Source: Pseudomonadota bacterium | GTDB taxonomy: Bacteria; Pseudomonadota; Gammaproteobacteria; Burkholderiales; Burkholderiaceae_C | DNA length: 64,000 nucleotides | Assembly (NCBI GenBank): GCA_021805805.1 | Contig: JAJZEB010000001.1 | Span: 32,000-95,999, forward strand | Direction: 5' to 3' | Part shown: positions 8,942 to 17,912 of the stretch, piece after piece | Layout of the letters: each line of letters opens with the position of its first letter | Position numbering within the stretch: position 1 is the first letter of the stretch | Made by a program: the position numbers and the translations under genes | Notes under the pieces: model-generated | What the model was told of the DNA's origin: nothing | The model's database searches: none | What the model saw: only the letters and a program-made list of their open reading frames with translations

Positions 8942-9550
8942 TCAGGCGAGCAACGCGTGCAACGCGGTGTCGGCGTCGGGTGCCGGATGGCCGCGCGCCA
9001 CGCGCAGCAGGCACCCGCCGGCATACGTCATCAACCACTGCGCGCGCTGCGCCGGGTCGGCTTGCAGCGCCTCTTGTTCACGCGCCAGGCGCAGGCTCTG
9101 CCGCAACGCGGCTTCGACGCGCTCGAGGAACTGGTCGACGCGCTGCTGCAAACGCGCGTTCTCGCCGACCAGCGCGTCGCCGGCGAGGACCCGGCACAGG
9201 CCGGGATTGCGCGCACCGAACCCGAGCAGCGCCTGCATCGTGCGGTGCGCCTGCTGCAGGCCCGAAGCATGCTGCGCATGGATCTGGTTGATCAGCCCGA
9301 ACATGCTGTGTTCGATGAAGTCGATCAACGCATCGAACATTTGCGCCTTGCTCGCGAAATGACGGTACAGCGCGGCCTCGGAAACCTGCAGCCGCTGCGC
9401 CAGCGCGGCGGTCGTGATGCGCTCGGCGCCCGCTTCCTCGAGCATGCCGGCCAGGCACTGCAGGATCTGTGCGCGGCGCTCGCCCGGCCTGGGCCGCTTG
9501 CGCAGGGGCACGACCGTGCCCGTTTCCGGATCGACATCGGCGGGTTGCAT
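8942..9550 (-). CDS. slmA: Nucleoid occlusion factor SlmA
   Basis: A 202-aa TetR-like protein that aligns with E. coli SlmA through RITTAALAQRLQVSEAALYR and the following segments MFDALIDFIEHSMFGLINQI and GFGARNPGLCRVL. SlmA binds specific chromosomal sites and blocks FtsZ ring assembly over the nucleoid. The start ATG at 9550 removes an implausible N-terminal extension. The gene lies 56 bp downstream of argB, an arrangement common in Burkholderiales that supports the name over a generic TetR regulator. Confidence 0.88.
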   Translation of the reverse strand: MQPADVDPETGTVVPLRKRPRPGERRAQILQCLAGMLEEAGAERITTAALAQRLQVSEAALYRHFASKAQMFDALIDFIEHSMFGLINQIHAQHASGLQQAHRTMQALLGFGARNPGLCRVLAGDALVGENARLQQRVDQFLERVEAALRQSLRLAREQEALQADPAQRAQWLMTYAGGCLLRVARGHPAPDADTALHALLA

Positions 9551-9606
9551 AGCGCCCTGATTCTCGCACGGACGCGCGCACGGGATGCCCGCGGCGCGCC
9601 CGGAGA

Positions 9607-10515
9607 TCAATGCGACCGGATCATGGTGCCGTAGGCCTGTTCGCTCAGCACTTCGAGCAGCAGCGCATGCGGAATGCGCCCGTCGATGATGTGCACGCTG
9701 TTGACCCCGGATCGCGCAGCGTCGAGCGCCGAGGCGATTTTCGGCAGCATGCCGCCTGAAATGCTGCCGTCGGCGAACATGTCGTCGATCTCGCGCGCGG
9801 TCAGGTCGGTCAGCAGCTCCCCGGCCTTGTTCAGAACCCCTGGGGTGTTGGTCAGCAGCAGCAGTTTCTCGGCCTTGAGCACTTCGGCCAGCTTGCCCGC
9901 GACCACGTCGGCGTTGATGTTGTAGTTCTCGTTGTCGGCCCCGAAACCCAGCGGCGAAATGACCGGAATGAACTGGTCGTCCTGCAGCGCCTTGACCACG
10001 CTGGGGTCGATCGACTCGATTTCGCCGACCTGGCCGACATCGTGTTCCAGCGACGGATTCTCGCGGTCACGCATGCGCAGCTTGCGCGCGCGGATCATGC
10101 CGCCGTCGCGCCCGGTCAGGCCCACCGCCTTGCCCCCGGCGACGTTGATCAGGCCGACGATGTCCTGCTGCACCTGACCGGCCAGAACCCACTCGACGAC
10201 TTCCATCGTCTCGGCGTCGGTCACGCGCATGCCCTGGATGAACGTTCCCTTCTTGCCGATCTTGGCCAGTGCCTCGTCGATCTGCGGGCCGCCGCCGTGC
10301 ACCACCACCGGGTTCATGCCGACGAGCTTGAGCAGCACCACGTCCTCGGCGAAATCCTGCTGCAGCGCCGGATCGGTCATCGCGTTGCCGCCGTACTTGA
10401 TGACCAGGGTCTTTCCGTGGAAACGGCGGATGTAGGGAAGGGCCTGCGACAGAATCTCGGCTTTGTCGCGCGGGGAGATGTTCGCCAGTTCGGAAGTGGC
10501 GATGGAGTCGTGCAT
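9607..10515 (-). CDS. argB: Acetylglutamate kinase
   Basis: A 302-aa amino-acid kinase: KYGGNAM near residue 40, [11 protein letters not shown] near residue 70, and [12 protein letters not shown] near the C-terminus. ArgB phosphorylates N-acetylglutamate in the second step of arginine biosynthesis. The start [10 protein letters not shown] at 10515 was preferred over the GTG-led extension to 10554 on family length. It is transcribed leftward into slmA. Confidence 0.95.
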   Translation of the reverse strand: MHDSIATSELANISPRDKAEILSQALPYIRRFHGKTLVIKYGGNAMTDPALQQDFAEDVVLLKLVGMNPVVVHGGGPQIDEALAKIGKKGTFIQGMRVTDAETMEVVEWVLAGQVQQDIVGLINVAGGKAVGLTGRDGGMIRARKLRMRDRENPSLEHDVGQVGEIESIDPSVVKALQDDQFIPVISPLGFGADNENYNINADVVAGKLAEVLKAEKLLLLTNTPGVLNKAGELLTDLTAREIDDMFADGSISGGMLPKIASALDAARSGVNSVHIIDGRIPHALLLEVLSEQAYGTMIRSH

Positions 10516-10584
10516 GGCAGTGGTCGCAAGGGTGCCGCGGACGGTGCGCCGCACGACGAATTCTAGGGACAGCCCGCGGCGCCT

Positions 10585-10733
10585 GATGCAGCGCGCTGTT
10601 GCATGGTCGCAACCACGGCCCGGAGCGCGGGTTCGTGCGCAAGATCATGGAATCCCTGAGCGCGGCCGGGATCCAATGCAGCGACCGGGACCACGATTCC
10701 GGCCGTCCGCTCTTGCTCCAACACATCCAGTGA
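10585..10733 (+). other. Intergenic segment with a short open frame (MESLSAAGIQ...)
   Basis: Between argB and the next lipoprotein gene there is an open frame from 10587 to 10733. Its only in-frame ATG is at 10647, encoding 28 residues beginning MESLSAAGIQCSDRDHDSG. It may be a remnant of a longer gene or chance; no ribosome-binding site is convincing. Nothing else is seen in this stretch. Confidence 0.2.
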
Positions 10734-10740
10734 GTCCACC

Positions 10741-10986
10741 ATGAACAAAACGATCATGATCCTTGCCGCAGCCGCCTTGCTGACACTGGGCGCGTGTCAG
10801 AAATCAACGCCGTCCGGAGAGTCGGCCAGCGCTCCGGCCGCAGTTCCGCAGGCCAGCGAAGCCGCCCCGGCCGCCAGTGAGGCGGCGCCTCCGGCCAGCG
10901 AGGCATCCGCGGCTCCAGCGGCCAGCGGACCGGCTGCCGCCGAGCCGGCAGCGAGCGAAGCGGCTTCCGCCGCGAGCAAGCCCTGA
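10741..10986 (+). CDS. Small Ala/Ser/Pro-rich lipoprotein
   Basis: An 81-aa protein with a lipoprotein signal peptide: MNKTIMILAAAALLTLGAC, lipobox LGAC, Cys19. The mature part is low-complexity, with repeated ASEAAP/AASE units and no fold that I recognise. It is probably an outer-membrane-anchored spacer or hypothetical lipoprotein. It stands alone before the phosphoribosyltransferase gene. Confidence 0.75.
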   Translation: MNKTIMILAAAALLTLGACQKSTPSGESASAPAAVPQASEAAPAASEAAPPASEASAAPAASGPAAAEPAASEAASAASKP

Positions 10987-11009
10987 TTCGGCATGGGGTC
11001 GGGTCCGCG

Positions 11010-11708
11010 ATGCAACTGCATTTCGAAAACCGCGCAGCTGCCGGGCGGGCGCTCGGCGCCGCGCTGCTGGCTCGGGGCCGATGGCACGATCCCCTCGTGC
11101 TGGCGCTGCCGCGCGGCGGCGTTCCGGTTGCGCGCGAGGTTGCCCGTGCGCTGCACGCGCCATGGGACCTGTTGCTGGTGCGCAAGCTCGGCGCTCCGGG
11201 CCAGCCCGAGCTGGCACTGGGCGCACTGGCCGAGGACGGAACGCTCGAGCTGAACCACGCGCTGGTGCGTCAGCTCGGCGTCGACCCGGCCTGGATCGAC
11301 GAGGCGGCGCGCACGGCCGCGCGCGAGCTTCGGCGCCGTGCCGGGCTGTGGCGCGGCGCGCGCGAAGCCGCGGTGGCCGCAGGTCGTGACGTCATCGTGG
11401 TCGACGACGGCGTCGCCACCGGGGCCAGCATGCGCGTGGCGCTGCGCGCACTGCGCGCGCAGCACCCGGCACGCATCGTCGCCGCCGCGCCGGTCGCGCC
11501 GCCCGACGTCGACTTCAGCCAACTCGCCGACGCCTTCGTCTGCCTGGCAAGACCGCGCGCGTTCAGCGCGGTTGGCGCGTACTACGCGGATTTCGCGCAG
11601 GTCGACGACGACGCCGTGCGCGAACAGCTCGCCGAAGCGGCGCAGCCGGCCGCCGACGCGCATTCGGGCGCGTCGGCATTCAACCTTCAAGCGGAGTTGC
11701 GATCATGA
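11010..11708 (+). CDS. Phosphoribosyltransferase family protein (COG1926-like)
   Basis: A 232-aa type I phosphoribosyltransferase. LALPRGGVPVAREVA (about residues 31-45) and the PRPP-binding stretch VIVVDDGVATGASMRVAL (about 128-145) are characteristic of predicted phosphoribosyltransferases found in stress gene clusters. Its substrate is unknown. The stop overlaps the next start as ATGA (11705-11708), so it is translationally coupled to the CBS-domain gene. Confidence 0.8.
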   Translation: MQLHFENRAAAGRALGAALLARGRWHDPLVLALPRGGVPVAREVARALHAPWDLLLVRKLGAPGQPELALGALAEDGTLELNHALVRQLGVDPAWIDEAARTAARELRRRAGLWRGAREAAVAAGRDVIVVDDGVATGASMRVALRALRAQHPARIVAAAPVAPPDVDFSQLADAFVCLARPRAFSAVGAYYADFAQVDDDAVREQLAEAAQPAADAHSGASAFNLQAELRS

Positions 11709-12163
11709 AAGTCAAGGACATCTACACCCGCGGGGCCGTGCACATCCCGCAGACCTGCAATCTGCAGGAAGCTGCCGAGCAGATGCGCCGGCAGCACGTC
11801 GGCGCGCTGGTCGTCACCGACGGCGACGCGGGACTGCTGGGCATCGTCACCGACCGCGACATGGTGCTGCGCGCGCTGGCCGCAGGCGCCTCCCCGCGCG
11901 ACACCCTGGTCGGCGACGTGATGACCAGCGGCACGCTCGGCGTCAGCGAGGATGCCGGACTCGACGACGCGATGCAGGCCATGTCCAGCCACGGCGTGCG
12001 TCGCCTTGCGGTGACCGGAGCCGACGGCCGCGTCCTCGGGATGGTCGCGCTCGACGACCTGATCGAGGCGCAGGGCCGCGAAATCGCCTTGCTCACCAGC
12101 ATCCTGGGCCGCGAACAGCAGCGCGAGCGCAGCGGCAGCGTGCAGTCTCCACTGCACCCCTGA
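11705..12163 (+). CDS. CBS-domain pair protein
   Basis: A 152-aa stand-alone Bateman module. The first CBS motif covers roughly residues 8-60 (MRRQHVGALVVTDGDAGLLGIVTDRD) and the second 70-125 (MSSHGVRRLAVTGADGRVLG). Such proteins bind adenine nucleotides and act as energy or redox sensors for partner proteins. It overlaps the phosphoribosyltransferase stop and sits in a cluster with Hsp20, which fits the stress-associated CBS proteins of betaproteobacteria. The partner is unknown. Confidence 0.85.
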   Translation: MKVKDIYTRGAVHIPQTCNLQEAAEQMRRQHVGALVVTDGDAGLLGIVTDRDMVLRALAAGASPRDTLVGDVMTSGTLGVSEDAGLDDAMQAMSSHGVRRLAVTGADGRVLGMVALDDLIEAQGREIALLTSILGREQQRERSGSVQSPLHP

Positions 12164-12447
12164 GACCGACCGCGCGCACCGCAGGGAACATCGTGCAGCG
12201 GCGCTCGAGGCATCGGAGCCGGGAAAGCGACGCGAAGCGGCCAGGCCGGTGAGCAACAACTGGTTTCCACGCGGTTGCCGAACATCATGGAAATCGTCGA
12301 TCGCTGCGTCGATACTGGAATCGAACGGGGAACTCTCAGCGTTCCAGAGCCGCTGCGCGCGACGCCCGGGCGATGGCCCGCGGGCCAGGCGGGCTTCGGT
12401 GGCGCCCGTTCAGCATCGGAACGCTGCGATCGAGCGCGGAGCCTGCG
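12164..12447. other. Intergenic region before cfa
   Basis: No gene is seen in these 284 bp. A 6-bp inverted repeat (ctggaa at 12315-12320, ttccag at 12342-12347) encloses a ggaac/gttcc pair and could form a stem-loop, but no clear promoter could be assigned. Confidence 0.4.
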
Positions 12448-13737
12448 ATGACACTGATGCCAGAACGTTTTTTCGTCGAACCGACCGCGGCGCGTCTGTC
12501 CGCGCTGCCGCTGCCGTGCGCGGTGCAGCTCCCGGGCGGGCGGCGCATCGGGCCGGCAGCGCCGGTCCTGCGGCTGGTGGTGCGCGACATGCGCGCGCTG
12601 CTGCATCTGGCGCAAGGCGCGATCGGGCGCCTGGCCGAGGACTACGTCGAGGGAAGGCTCGAGATCGAAGGTCGGCTGCGCGACCTGATGGTCGCCGCGC
12701 CGGCGTTGCTCGCCGACGACCCGACGCGCGCCGCGGCGCCGGGGCCGCTGCGCGTGCTGCAACAGGCTTCGCGGCTGCTGTGGGAGCGCACGCACCACAG
12801 CCGCGCGCGCGACGCAGCGCAGATCCAGCGGCATTACGACGTCAGCGACGCGTTCTACGCGTTGTGGCTCGACCCGCGCCGGGTCTACTCGTGTGCGTAC
12901 TTTGCGCGCGACGACATGAGCCTGGCGCAGGCGCAGGAGGCCAAGCTCGACCTGATCTGCCGCAAGCTGCTGCTGCGCCCCGGAGAGCGGCTGCTCGACA
13001 TCGGCGCCGGCTGGGGCGGACTGATGCTGTGGGCAGCAGAACACTATGGCGTCGATGCAACCGGAATCACGTTGTCGCGCAACCAGCACGAGTACGTCAC
13101 CGAACTGATCGCATCGAAAGGATTGCAGCAGCGTGCGCGGATGTTGCTGCTCGACTACCGCGACGTCGATGAAAGCCGACCGTGGGACAAGATCGCCTCG
13201 GTAGGCATGTGCGAGCACGTCGGACGACCGAACCTGCCGCACTATTTCGCCAAGCTGCGCCGCCTGCTGCGCCCTGGCGGGCTGGTCATGAACCACGGCA
13301 TCACCGCGGGCGGCACCGACAACCCGCAACTGGCTGGCGGCATGGGCGAGTTCATCGAAAAGTACATTTTCCCGGGCGGCCAGCTGGTGCACGCAGCGGT
13401 CATGCTCGATGCCATGGCGCGCGGCGGCATCGAACCGCTCGACGTCGAATGCCTGCGCCCTCATTACGCACGCACGCTGTGGCACTGGGTCGATGCGCTG
13501 GATGCGCGCGTCGACGACGCGCGCCGGGTGCTCGGAGCGCACGCCGATCGCGTGATCCGTGCCTACCGGATGTACCTGGCCGGCTCGGCGATGGGATTCG
13601 AGCAGGGCTGGATATCGCTGCACCAGCTGCTCGGCGCACGCGCCGACGGCGCCGACGGCGCGCCCCGGCTACGCGGCGCTCGCAGCGCCTACCCATTCCG
13701 GCGCGACTACATGTACCCGCCCGGGACGGGGCATTGA
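12448..13737 (+). CDS. cfa: Cyclopropane-fatty-acyl-phospholipid synthase
   Basis: A 429-aa Cfa/CMAS enzyme. The SAM-binding loop is LLDIGAGWGGLMLWAAEHYG (residues about 182-201); HYDVSDAFYALWLD and CEHVGRPNLPHYF are family signatures, and the C-terminus has LHQLLGARADG. It methylenates unsaturated phospholipid acyl chains, usually in stationary phase or acid stress. The ATG at 12448 is preceded by cgcggag and gives the family length; the longer frame from 12373 is not supported. It is followed after 75 bp by an Hsp20 gene. Confidence 0.93.
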   Translation: MTLMPERFFVEPTAARLSALPLPCAVQLPGGRRIGPAAPVLRLVVRDMRALLHLAQGAIGRLAEDYVEGRLEIEGRLRDLMVAAPALLADDPTRAAAPGPLRVLQQASRLLWERTHHSRARDAAQIQRHYDVSDAFYALWLDPRRVYSCAYFARDDMSLAQAQEAKLDLICRKLLLRPGERLLDIGAGWGGLMLWAAEHYGVDATGITLSRNQHEYVTELIASKGLQQRARMLLLDYRDVDESRPWDKIASVGMCEHVGRPNLPHYFAKLRRLLRPGGLVMNHGITAGGTDNPQLAGGMGEFIEKYIFPGGQLVHAAVMLDAMARGGIEPLDVECLRPHYARTLWHWVDALDARVDDARRVLGAHADRVIRAYRMYLAGSAMGFEQGWISLHQLLGARADGADGAPRLRGARSAYPFRRDYMYPPGTGH

Positions 13738-13812
13738 CGCGCGAGCCGCCGTGGCGTGCGTGGGCCGCCTCGGGCGGCGATCCGATCCGAGCCCGCGCAT
13801 GAAAGGAACATC

Positions 13813-14253
13813 ATGGCAATCGTCAAATGGGATCCATGGCAGGAATTCGAGGACATGTTCAATCGCTACACGCGCGCGGTCGGCTGGCCTCGCGTCGGTC
13901 GGGGCGAGGTTGTCGAGACTGCCGACTGGTCGCCTCGGGTCGACATCGCGGAAACGCCGCAGGCGTACACCATCAAGGCCGAGATTCCGTCGGTCGACAA
14001 GGATGACGTCAAGGTCAGCATCGACGGCGGCATGGTCACGCTGTCGGGCGAGCGCAAGCAGGAAAAGGAAGAAAAGGACAAGACCTGGCACCGCGTCGAA
14101 CGCTTCTACGGGGCGTTCAGCCGCAGCTTCGCGCTGCCCGACAACATCGACGCCGCCGCGGCCAAGGCCACCTTCAAGGACGGACTGCTGACCCTCGAGA
14201 TTCCGAAGACCGCGCCGTCCGTGCCGAAGGGCGTCGAAGTCAAGGTCGAGTGA
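13813..14253 (+). CDS. Hsp20/alpha-crystallin small heat-shock protein
   Basis: A 146-aa sHsp. It begins MAIVKWDPWQEFEDMFNRY, has the alpha-crystallin domain from residue ~40 (PRVDIAETPQAYTIKAEIPS) and the conserved A-x-x-x-DGLL-T-L motif (FKDGLLTLEIPK), and ends with an IxI-like VEVKVE tail. It holds unfolded proteins against aggregation. A clear ribosome-binding site (aaagga) precedes the ATG. The stop overlaps the start of the next gene as TGATG. Confidence 0.93.
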   Translation: MAIVKWDPWQEFEDMFNRYTRAVGWPRVGRGEVVETADWSPRVDIAETPQAYTIKAEIPSVDKDDVKVSIDGGMVTLSGERKQEKEEKDKTWHRVERFYGAFSRSFALPDNIDAAAAKATFKDGLLTLEIPKTAPSVPKGVEVKVE

Positions 14254-14786
14254 TGGACAAGACCGCGTTCGATCTGGCGCGGGTGTATCAGCTGCTCGAG
14301 CCTGGCCCGGTGCTGCTGCTGGCCACGGCCGGTACGCAGCGGCCGAATGTGATGACGCTGAGCTGGCAGACGATGGTCGAGTTCGAGCCGCCGCTGGTGG
14401 CCTGCGTGCTCAGCCCCTCGGACTACAGCTTCGCCGCGCTGCAGCGCGACGGCGAATGCACGCTGAACGTTCCAGGCGCCGAGCTCGCCAGCCAGGTCGT
14501 CGGCTGCGGCAATTGTTCGGGACGCGATACCGACAAGTTCACCGCTTTCGGCTTGACTCCGCGACCGGCCGAGATCGTCGCCGCGCCGCTGGTCGACGAG
14601 TGCGACGCGAGCCTTGAATGCCGCGTCGTCGACCGCAGCATGGTCGAGCGCTACGGCCTGTTCATGCTCGAGGTCGTCCGCGCCTGGCGCCGCGGCAACG
14701 GCCCGGAGCGGTTGCTGCACCACGCCGGCTGGGGCGTGTTCCGGGTCAGCGAAGAAACGATGCGCCTGCCGTCGGCGATGCGTTAG
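14253..14786 (+). CDS. Flavin reductase-like FMN-binding protein
   Basis: A 177-aa protein of the flavin reductase-like split-barrel family: PGPVLLLATAGTQRPNVMTLSW near residue 20, then VACVLSPSDYSF, then CTLNVPGAELASQVV. Members bind FMN and reduce flavins or act as oxidoreductases of unknown substrate. The start overlaps the hsp20 stop (TGATG), so the two are coupled. A role in redox stress follows from context only. Confidence 0.8.
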   Translation: MDKTAFDLARVYQLLEPGPVLLLATAGTQRPNVMTLSWQTMVEFEPPLVACVLSPSDYSFAALQRDGECTLNVPGAELASQVVGCGNCSGRDTDKFTAFGLTPRPAEIVAAPLVDECDASLECRVVDRSMVERYGLFMLEVVRAWRRGNGPERLLHHAGWGVFRVSEETMRLPSAMR

Positions 14787-14812
14787 CGCGGCCGCATCGA
14801 CACGCGTCATCG

Positions 14813-14846
14813 GCAGCTGGCCACGCCCGCGGGCGCGGCCAGCTGC
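14813..14846. terminator. Long stem-loop between the flavin reductase gene and feoA
   Basis: A perfect 10-bp inverted repeat (gcagctggcc at 14813-14822, ggccagctgc at 14837-14846) encloses a second GC palindrome. It follows the stop of the flavin reductase gene and precedes the feo promoter, so it probably ends the upstream transcript. No T-run is present. Confidence 0.5.
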
Positions 14847-14856
14847 GCCGCGATGC

Positions 14857-14885
14857 TTGCCAGCGCATCGGGGATCGCCTACCAT
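14857..14885 (+). promoter_or_regulatory. Sigma-70-like promoter of feoABC
   Basis: TTGCCA (14857-14862, 5 of 6 consensus) and TACCAT (14880-14885, 4 of 6) are separated by 17 bp. Transcription would start near 14892, at the edge of a 19-bp inverted repeat. Confidence 0.5.
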
Positions 14886-14892
14886 CTGTCGT

Positions 14893-14911
14893 AACGCGAA
14901 CCATTCGCATT
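14893..14911. promoter_or_regulatory. Candidate feo operator, 19-bp 8-3-8 inverted repeat
   Basis: aacgcgaa-cca-ttcgcatt forms an inverted repeat with one mismatched pair, placed directly after the -10 box. The size equals a Fur box, but the sequence does not resemble the classical AT-rich Fur consensus, so the bound regulator is unknown. Iron-dependent control is inferred from the genes. Confidence 0.35.
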
Positions 14912-14930
14912 CCCAACAGTAGGTCGAGCC

Positions 14931-15203
14931 ATGCCCACCGTGCCCCCCACCCAGCCGACGATCCGGGCACTGGCCGCGCTGCGCCGCGGTCAGCGCGCAC
15001 GCATCGCCGCGGTCGATTCGGCCGGCGGTCTGCCGCAGCGCGTCGCGATGCTGGGCCTGCGCCGCGGCGTCGAGCTGCACGTGGTGCTGGGACCCGATGC
15101 GCGCGGCGCCGTCGTGCGCGTCGGCGCCGCACGCATCGCGCTGGGCCGCGACATCGTCGAGCGCATCGCGGTCACCGCACTGTCCGACGCGGAGCCGCGC
15201 TGA
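14931..15203 (+). CDS. feoA: Ferrous iron transport protein A
   Basis: A 90-aa SH3-like FeoA protein with the core pattern L-R-x-G-x-x-A-x-I (ALRRGQRARIAAV), then RVAMLGLRRGVELHVV, then VVRVGAARIALGRDIVERI. It acts in the cytoplasm with FeoB in Fe(II) uptake. The stop overlaps the feoB start as TGATG. Confidence 0.88.
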   Translation: MPTVPPTQPTIRALAALRRGQRARIAAVDSAGGLPQRVAMLGLRRGVELHVVLGPDARGAVVRVGAARIALGRDIVERIAVTALSDAEPR

Positions 15204-17536
15204 TGGCCGCCTGCCACGACACCGCCGCTGCCCCGGGAACCCGCCGGAATCGCCCGCTGATCGCGCTGGCCGGCAATCCGAACTGCGGCAAGACGACACT
15301 GTTCAACCTGCTCACAGGCGCGCGCCAGCAGGTCGGAAACTGGCCGGGCGTCACGGTCGAGCGCCGTGCCGGCCAGCTCGATCCGGGCACTGGCCTGGCA
15401 ACGCTGGTCGACCTGCCCGGCGTCTACAGCCTGCTCGGCGGCGGCGGCGAGGACCAGCGCGTCGCGCGCGACGCGCTGTGCGGCGACGATGTCGATCTGG
15501 TCGTGCAAGTCGTCGACGCGTCCAACCTCGAGCGGCACCTGCTGCTGAGCGCGGAACTGATCGAGGTCGGCAAACCGCTGCTTGTGGTGCTGAACATGAT
15601 CGACGAGGCACGTGCGGCTGGCTTCGAGCCGCAACCCGAGCAACTCGCGCAGCGGCTTGGCGTTGCGGTGGTCCCGATGGTCGCGCGCCGCGGCAGCGGT
15701 CGCCGCGAACTGCTCGACACCATCGGCCAGGCGCTGCGCACGCCGCCGCGCGTCGCGCGCGGCGCCTACGACGACGAACTGCGCGCGGCACTGGATCAGG
15801 TGGCGGCGGCATTGCCGCGCCACGCGCGCCTGGACGCGCTGCGCATGCTGGAAGCGCACGACGCGCCGCAGGACGCCGACCAGGCCCGCGCGCTGCGCAC
15901 GGCCAGCGCGACGCTGCGCGCCGCGCATGGCGAGGACGCCTGCGACCTGTTCGCAGCCGCACGCTTCGCGTGGGCCCATGCGACCGCCGCCGCGGTGCTG
16001 CACGGCGACGGTCGGGTCGGTTTGCGCCATCGCGTCGGCGCCCGGCTCGACGCGCTGTTCCTGCACCGCTGGCTCGGCGTGCCGCTGTTTCTCGCCGTGC
16101 TGTACCTGGTGTTCGTCGTCAGCTTCAGCGGCGGCAACATCCTGCTCGACGTGTTCGACCAGGGCTCCGAGGCGCTGCTGATCGACGGCACCGGCCACCT
16201 GCTGCTCGGCGCCGGTCTGCCGGGCTGGGCGGTCGCCGCGCTGGCCGGCGGGGTCGGCGGCGGGCTGCATCTGGTGATCTCGTTCATCCCGCCGATCGGG
16301 CTGACCTTCCTGCTGCTGGCGCTGCTCGACGACTGCGGCTACCTGGCGCGCGCCGCCTACGCGATGGACCGGCTGATGCGGCGCTTCGGGCTTCCGGGCA
16401 ACGCGCTGGTGCCGATGGTCATCGGCTTCGGCTGCAATGTGCCGGCGATCATGGGCTCGCGCATCATCGAGGATCCGCGCGGCCGGCTGCTGACCGTGCT
16501 GATCCAGCCGTTCATGTCGTGCTCGGCGCGGCTGACCATCTATCTGGCATTCGCCGTCGTGTTCTTCCGCGACAACGGCGGTCAGATCGTTTTCGCGCTG
16601 TACCTGCTCGGCATCGTCGCGGCGCTGCTCAGCGCCGCGCTGCTCGGCCGCACCGCGCTGCGCGGCGTGCCGCTGCCATTCCTGATCGAGCTGCCGCCGT
16701 ACCGGCTGCCCAGTGTGCACAGCGTGCTGGTGCAGGCTTGGCAGCGACTGCGGGTGTTCGTGCTGCGCGTGGGCAAGGTCATCACCGCGATCGGTCTCGT
16801 GCTGTTCGTGCTGCCGGGAATCGGCTGGGGCGCGCACGGCCTGCAGTTGACCGACATCGAGCATTCGCTGCTGGCCCAGGGCAGCCGCACGCTGGCGCCA
16901 CTGTTCGCGCCGATGGGCGTGCGCCGCGACAACTGGCCGGCGGTGGCCGGACTGGTCGCCGGCGCCGCGGCCAAGGAAGTCGTCGTCGGCACCCTGAACG
17001 GCATCTACCAGCGCCAGCAGGCCGCCGAGCAGCTGCAGCGCTGGCGCGACCCCGAGATCGGGCCGAAGCTGCGCGCCGCGCTGCGCACGGTGCCGGAGAA
17101 TGCGCGCGCTTTCTTCTCGACCATGCTCGACCCGCTGGACGTCGGCGCGCTGCGCTCGAGCACACGCGCCACCGCCGCGTCGGGCGCCAGCGCGCAGACG
17201 CTGGCCGGACTGGCCGCCGGCTTCACCCCGCTGTCGGCATTCGCCTACCTGGTGTTCGTGTTGCTGTACGTTCCGTGCGCCAGCACCATGGCGGCGCTGC
17301 GCCGCGAGGCAGGCTGGGGCTGGATGGTGTTTTCGATCGGCTACGGCGTGCTGCTGGCGTGGTGCGCGGCAACGGTCGTCTACCAGGCCGGCAGCGCAAC
17401 GGCGCACCCGGTGCATTCGGCGGCGTGGATCGCAGGCTGCGCCTGCGCGCTGCTCGCTCTGGTCGCCGCGCTGCGGCGCTGGGGCCTGCAGCGGCGCACG
17501 CCGCCGGCACCGCACGCAGCGTGGAACGCGCCATGA
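15203..17536 (+). CDS. feoB: Ferrous iron transporter B
   Basis: A 777-aa inner-membrane Fe(II) transporter with an N-terminal GTPase-like domain: G1 GNPNCGKTTLFN at about residues 25-36, G3 DLPGVYSL, G4 NMID. The C-terminal membrane domain carries the gate motifs GFGCNVPAI and, in the second half, AAAKEVVVGTL. The start at 15203 gives MAACHDTAAAPG; the frame is open further upstream but overlaps feoA. It overlaps feoC at its end (ATGA). Confidence 0.95.
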   Translation: MAACHDTAAAPGTRRNRPLIALAGNPNCGKTTLFNLLTGARQQVGNWPGVTVERRAGQLDPGTGLATLVDLPGVYSLLGGGGEDQRVARDALCGDDVDLVVQVVDASNLERHLLLSAELIEVGKPLLVVLNMIDEARAAGFEPQPEQLAQRLGVAVVPMVARRGSGRRELLDTIGQALRTPPRVARGAYDDELRAALDQVAAALPRHARLDALRMLEAHDAPQDADQARALRTASATLRAAHGEDACDLFAAARFAWAHATAAAVLHGDGRVGLRHRVGARLDALFLHRWLGVPLFLAVLYLVFVVSFSGGNILLDVFDQGSEALLIDGTGHLLLGAGLPGWAVAALAGGVGGGLHLVISFIPPIGLTFLLLALLDDCGYLARAAYAMDRLMRRFGLPGNALVPMVIGFGCNVPAIMGSRIIEDPRGRLLTVLIQPFMSCSARLTIYLAFAVVFFRDNGGQIVFALYLLGIVAALLSAALLGRTALRGVPLPFLIELPPYRLPSVHSVLVQAWQRLRVFVLRVGKVITAIGLVLFVLPGIGWGAHGLQLTDIEHSLLAQGSRTLAPLFAPMGVRRDNWPAVAGLVAGAAAKEVVVGTLNGIYQRQQAAEQLQRWRDPEIGPKLRAALRTVPENARAFFSTMLDPLDVGALRSSTRATAASGASAQTLAGLAAGFTPLSAFAYLVFVLLYVPCASTMAALRREAGWGWMVFSIGYGVLLAWCAATVVYQAGSATAHPVHSAAWIAGCACALLALVAALRRWGLQRRTPPAPHAAWNAP

Positions 17537-17844
17537 CGCTGCCTGGAGGCATCGCCGCCGCCGGTGGTGATCCGCTGTTCGCACTGCGCGAAACCCTGCG
17601 CGCCGCCGACGGCGGCGTGAGCGCGGCGCAGCTCGCCGCCGCGCTCGGACTGTCGCGCACAGTGGTCGACGCGCTGCTGGCGCACTGGCAGCGCCGCGGC
17701 CGGGTCGTCGCCAGCGCGGCCGGCGGCTGCGGCGACGGCGGCTCCTGCGCCGCTTGCGCCAGCCGCTGCGTCGGGGCGACCGAGCTGTATCGCTGGCACG
17801 ACACACCGCCGACGCGCACCGTGCCGCTGCACGCGGCGCGCTGA
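17533..17844 (+). CDS. feoC: FeoC-like winged-helix protein
   Basis: A 103-aa protein overlapping the feoB stop by 4 bp. Residues ~15-60 read as a small winged helix ([41 protein letters not shown]). This is followed by a cysteine cluster ([14 protein letters not shown]) resembling the redox- or iron-sensitive loop of FeoC. FeoC is thought to modulate FeoB stability or activity. Identity rests on position and architecture. Confidence 0.75.
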   Translation: MTLPGGIAAAGGDPLFALRETLRAADGGVSAAQLAAALGLSRTVVDALLAHWQRRGRVVASAAGGCGDGGSCAACASRCVGATELYRWHDTPPTRTVPLHAAR

Positions 17845-17912
17845 GCCGCGCCGACCGCGTTCGCCTGCTGCGGTTCCATGTTCCAATCGCGGAACAGCCG
17901 CTGAACCGTGCC

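Noticed and set aside
8178..9038. Extended N-terminus for the fatty-acid TetR regulator
   Set aside because: The extension runs through its own promoter and operator and into slmA, and lacks TetR-like sequence.
14893..14911. Classical Fur box
   Set aside because: Length and position fit, but the sequence lacks the AT-rich Fur pattern, so no Fur assignment was made.
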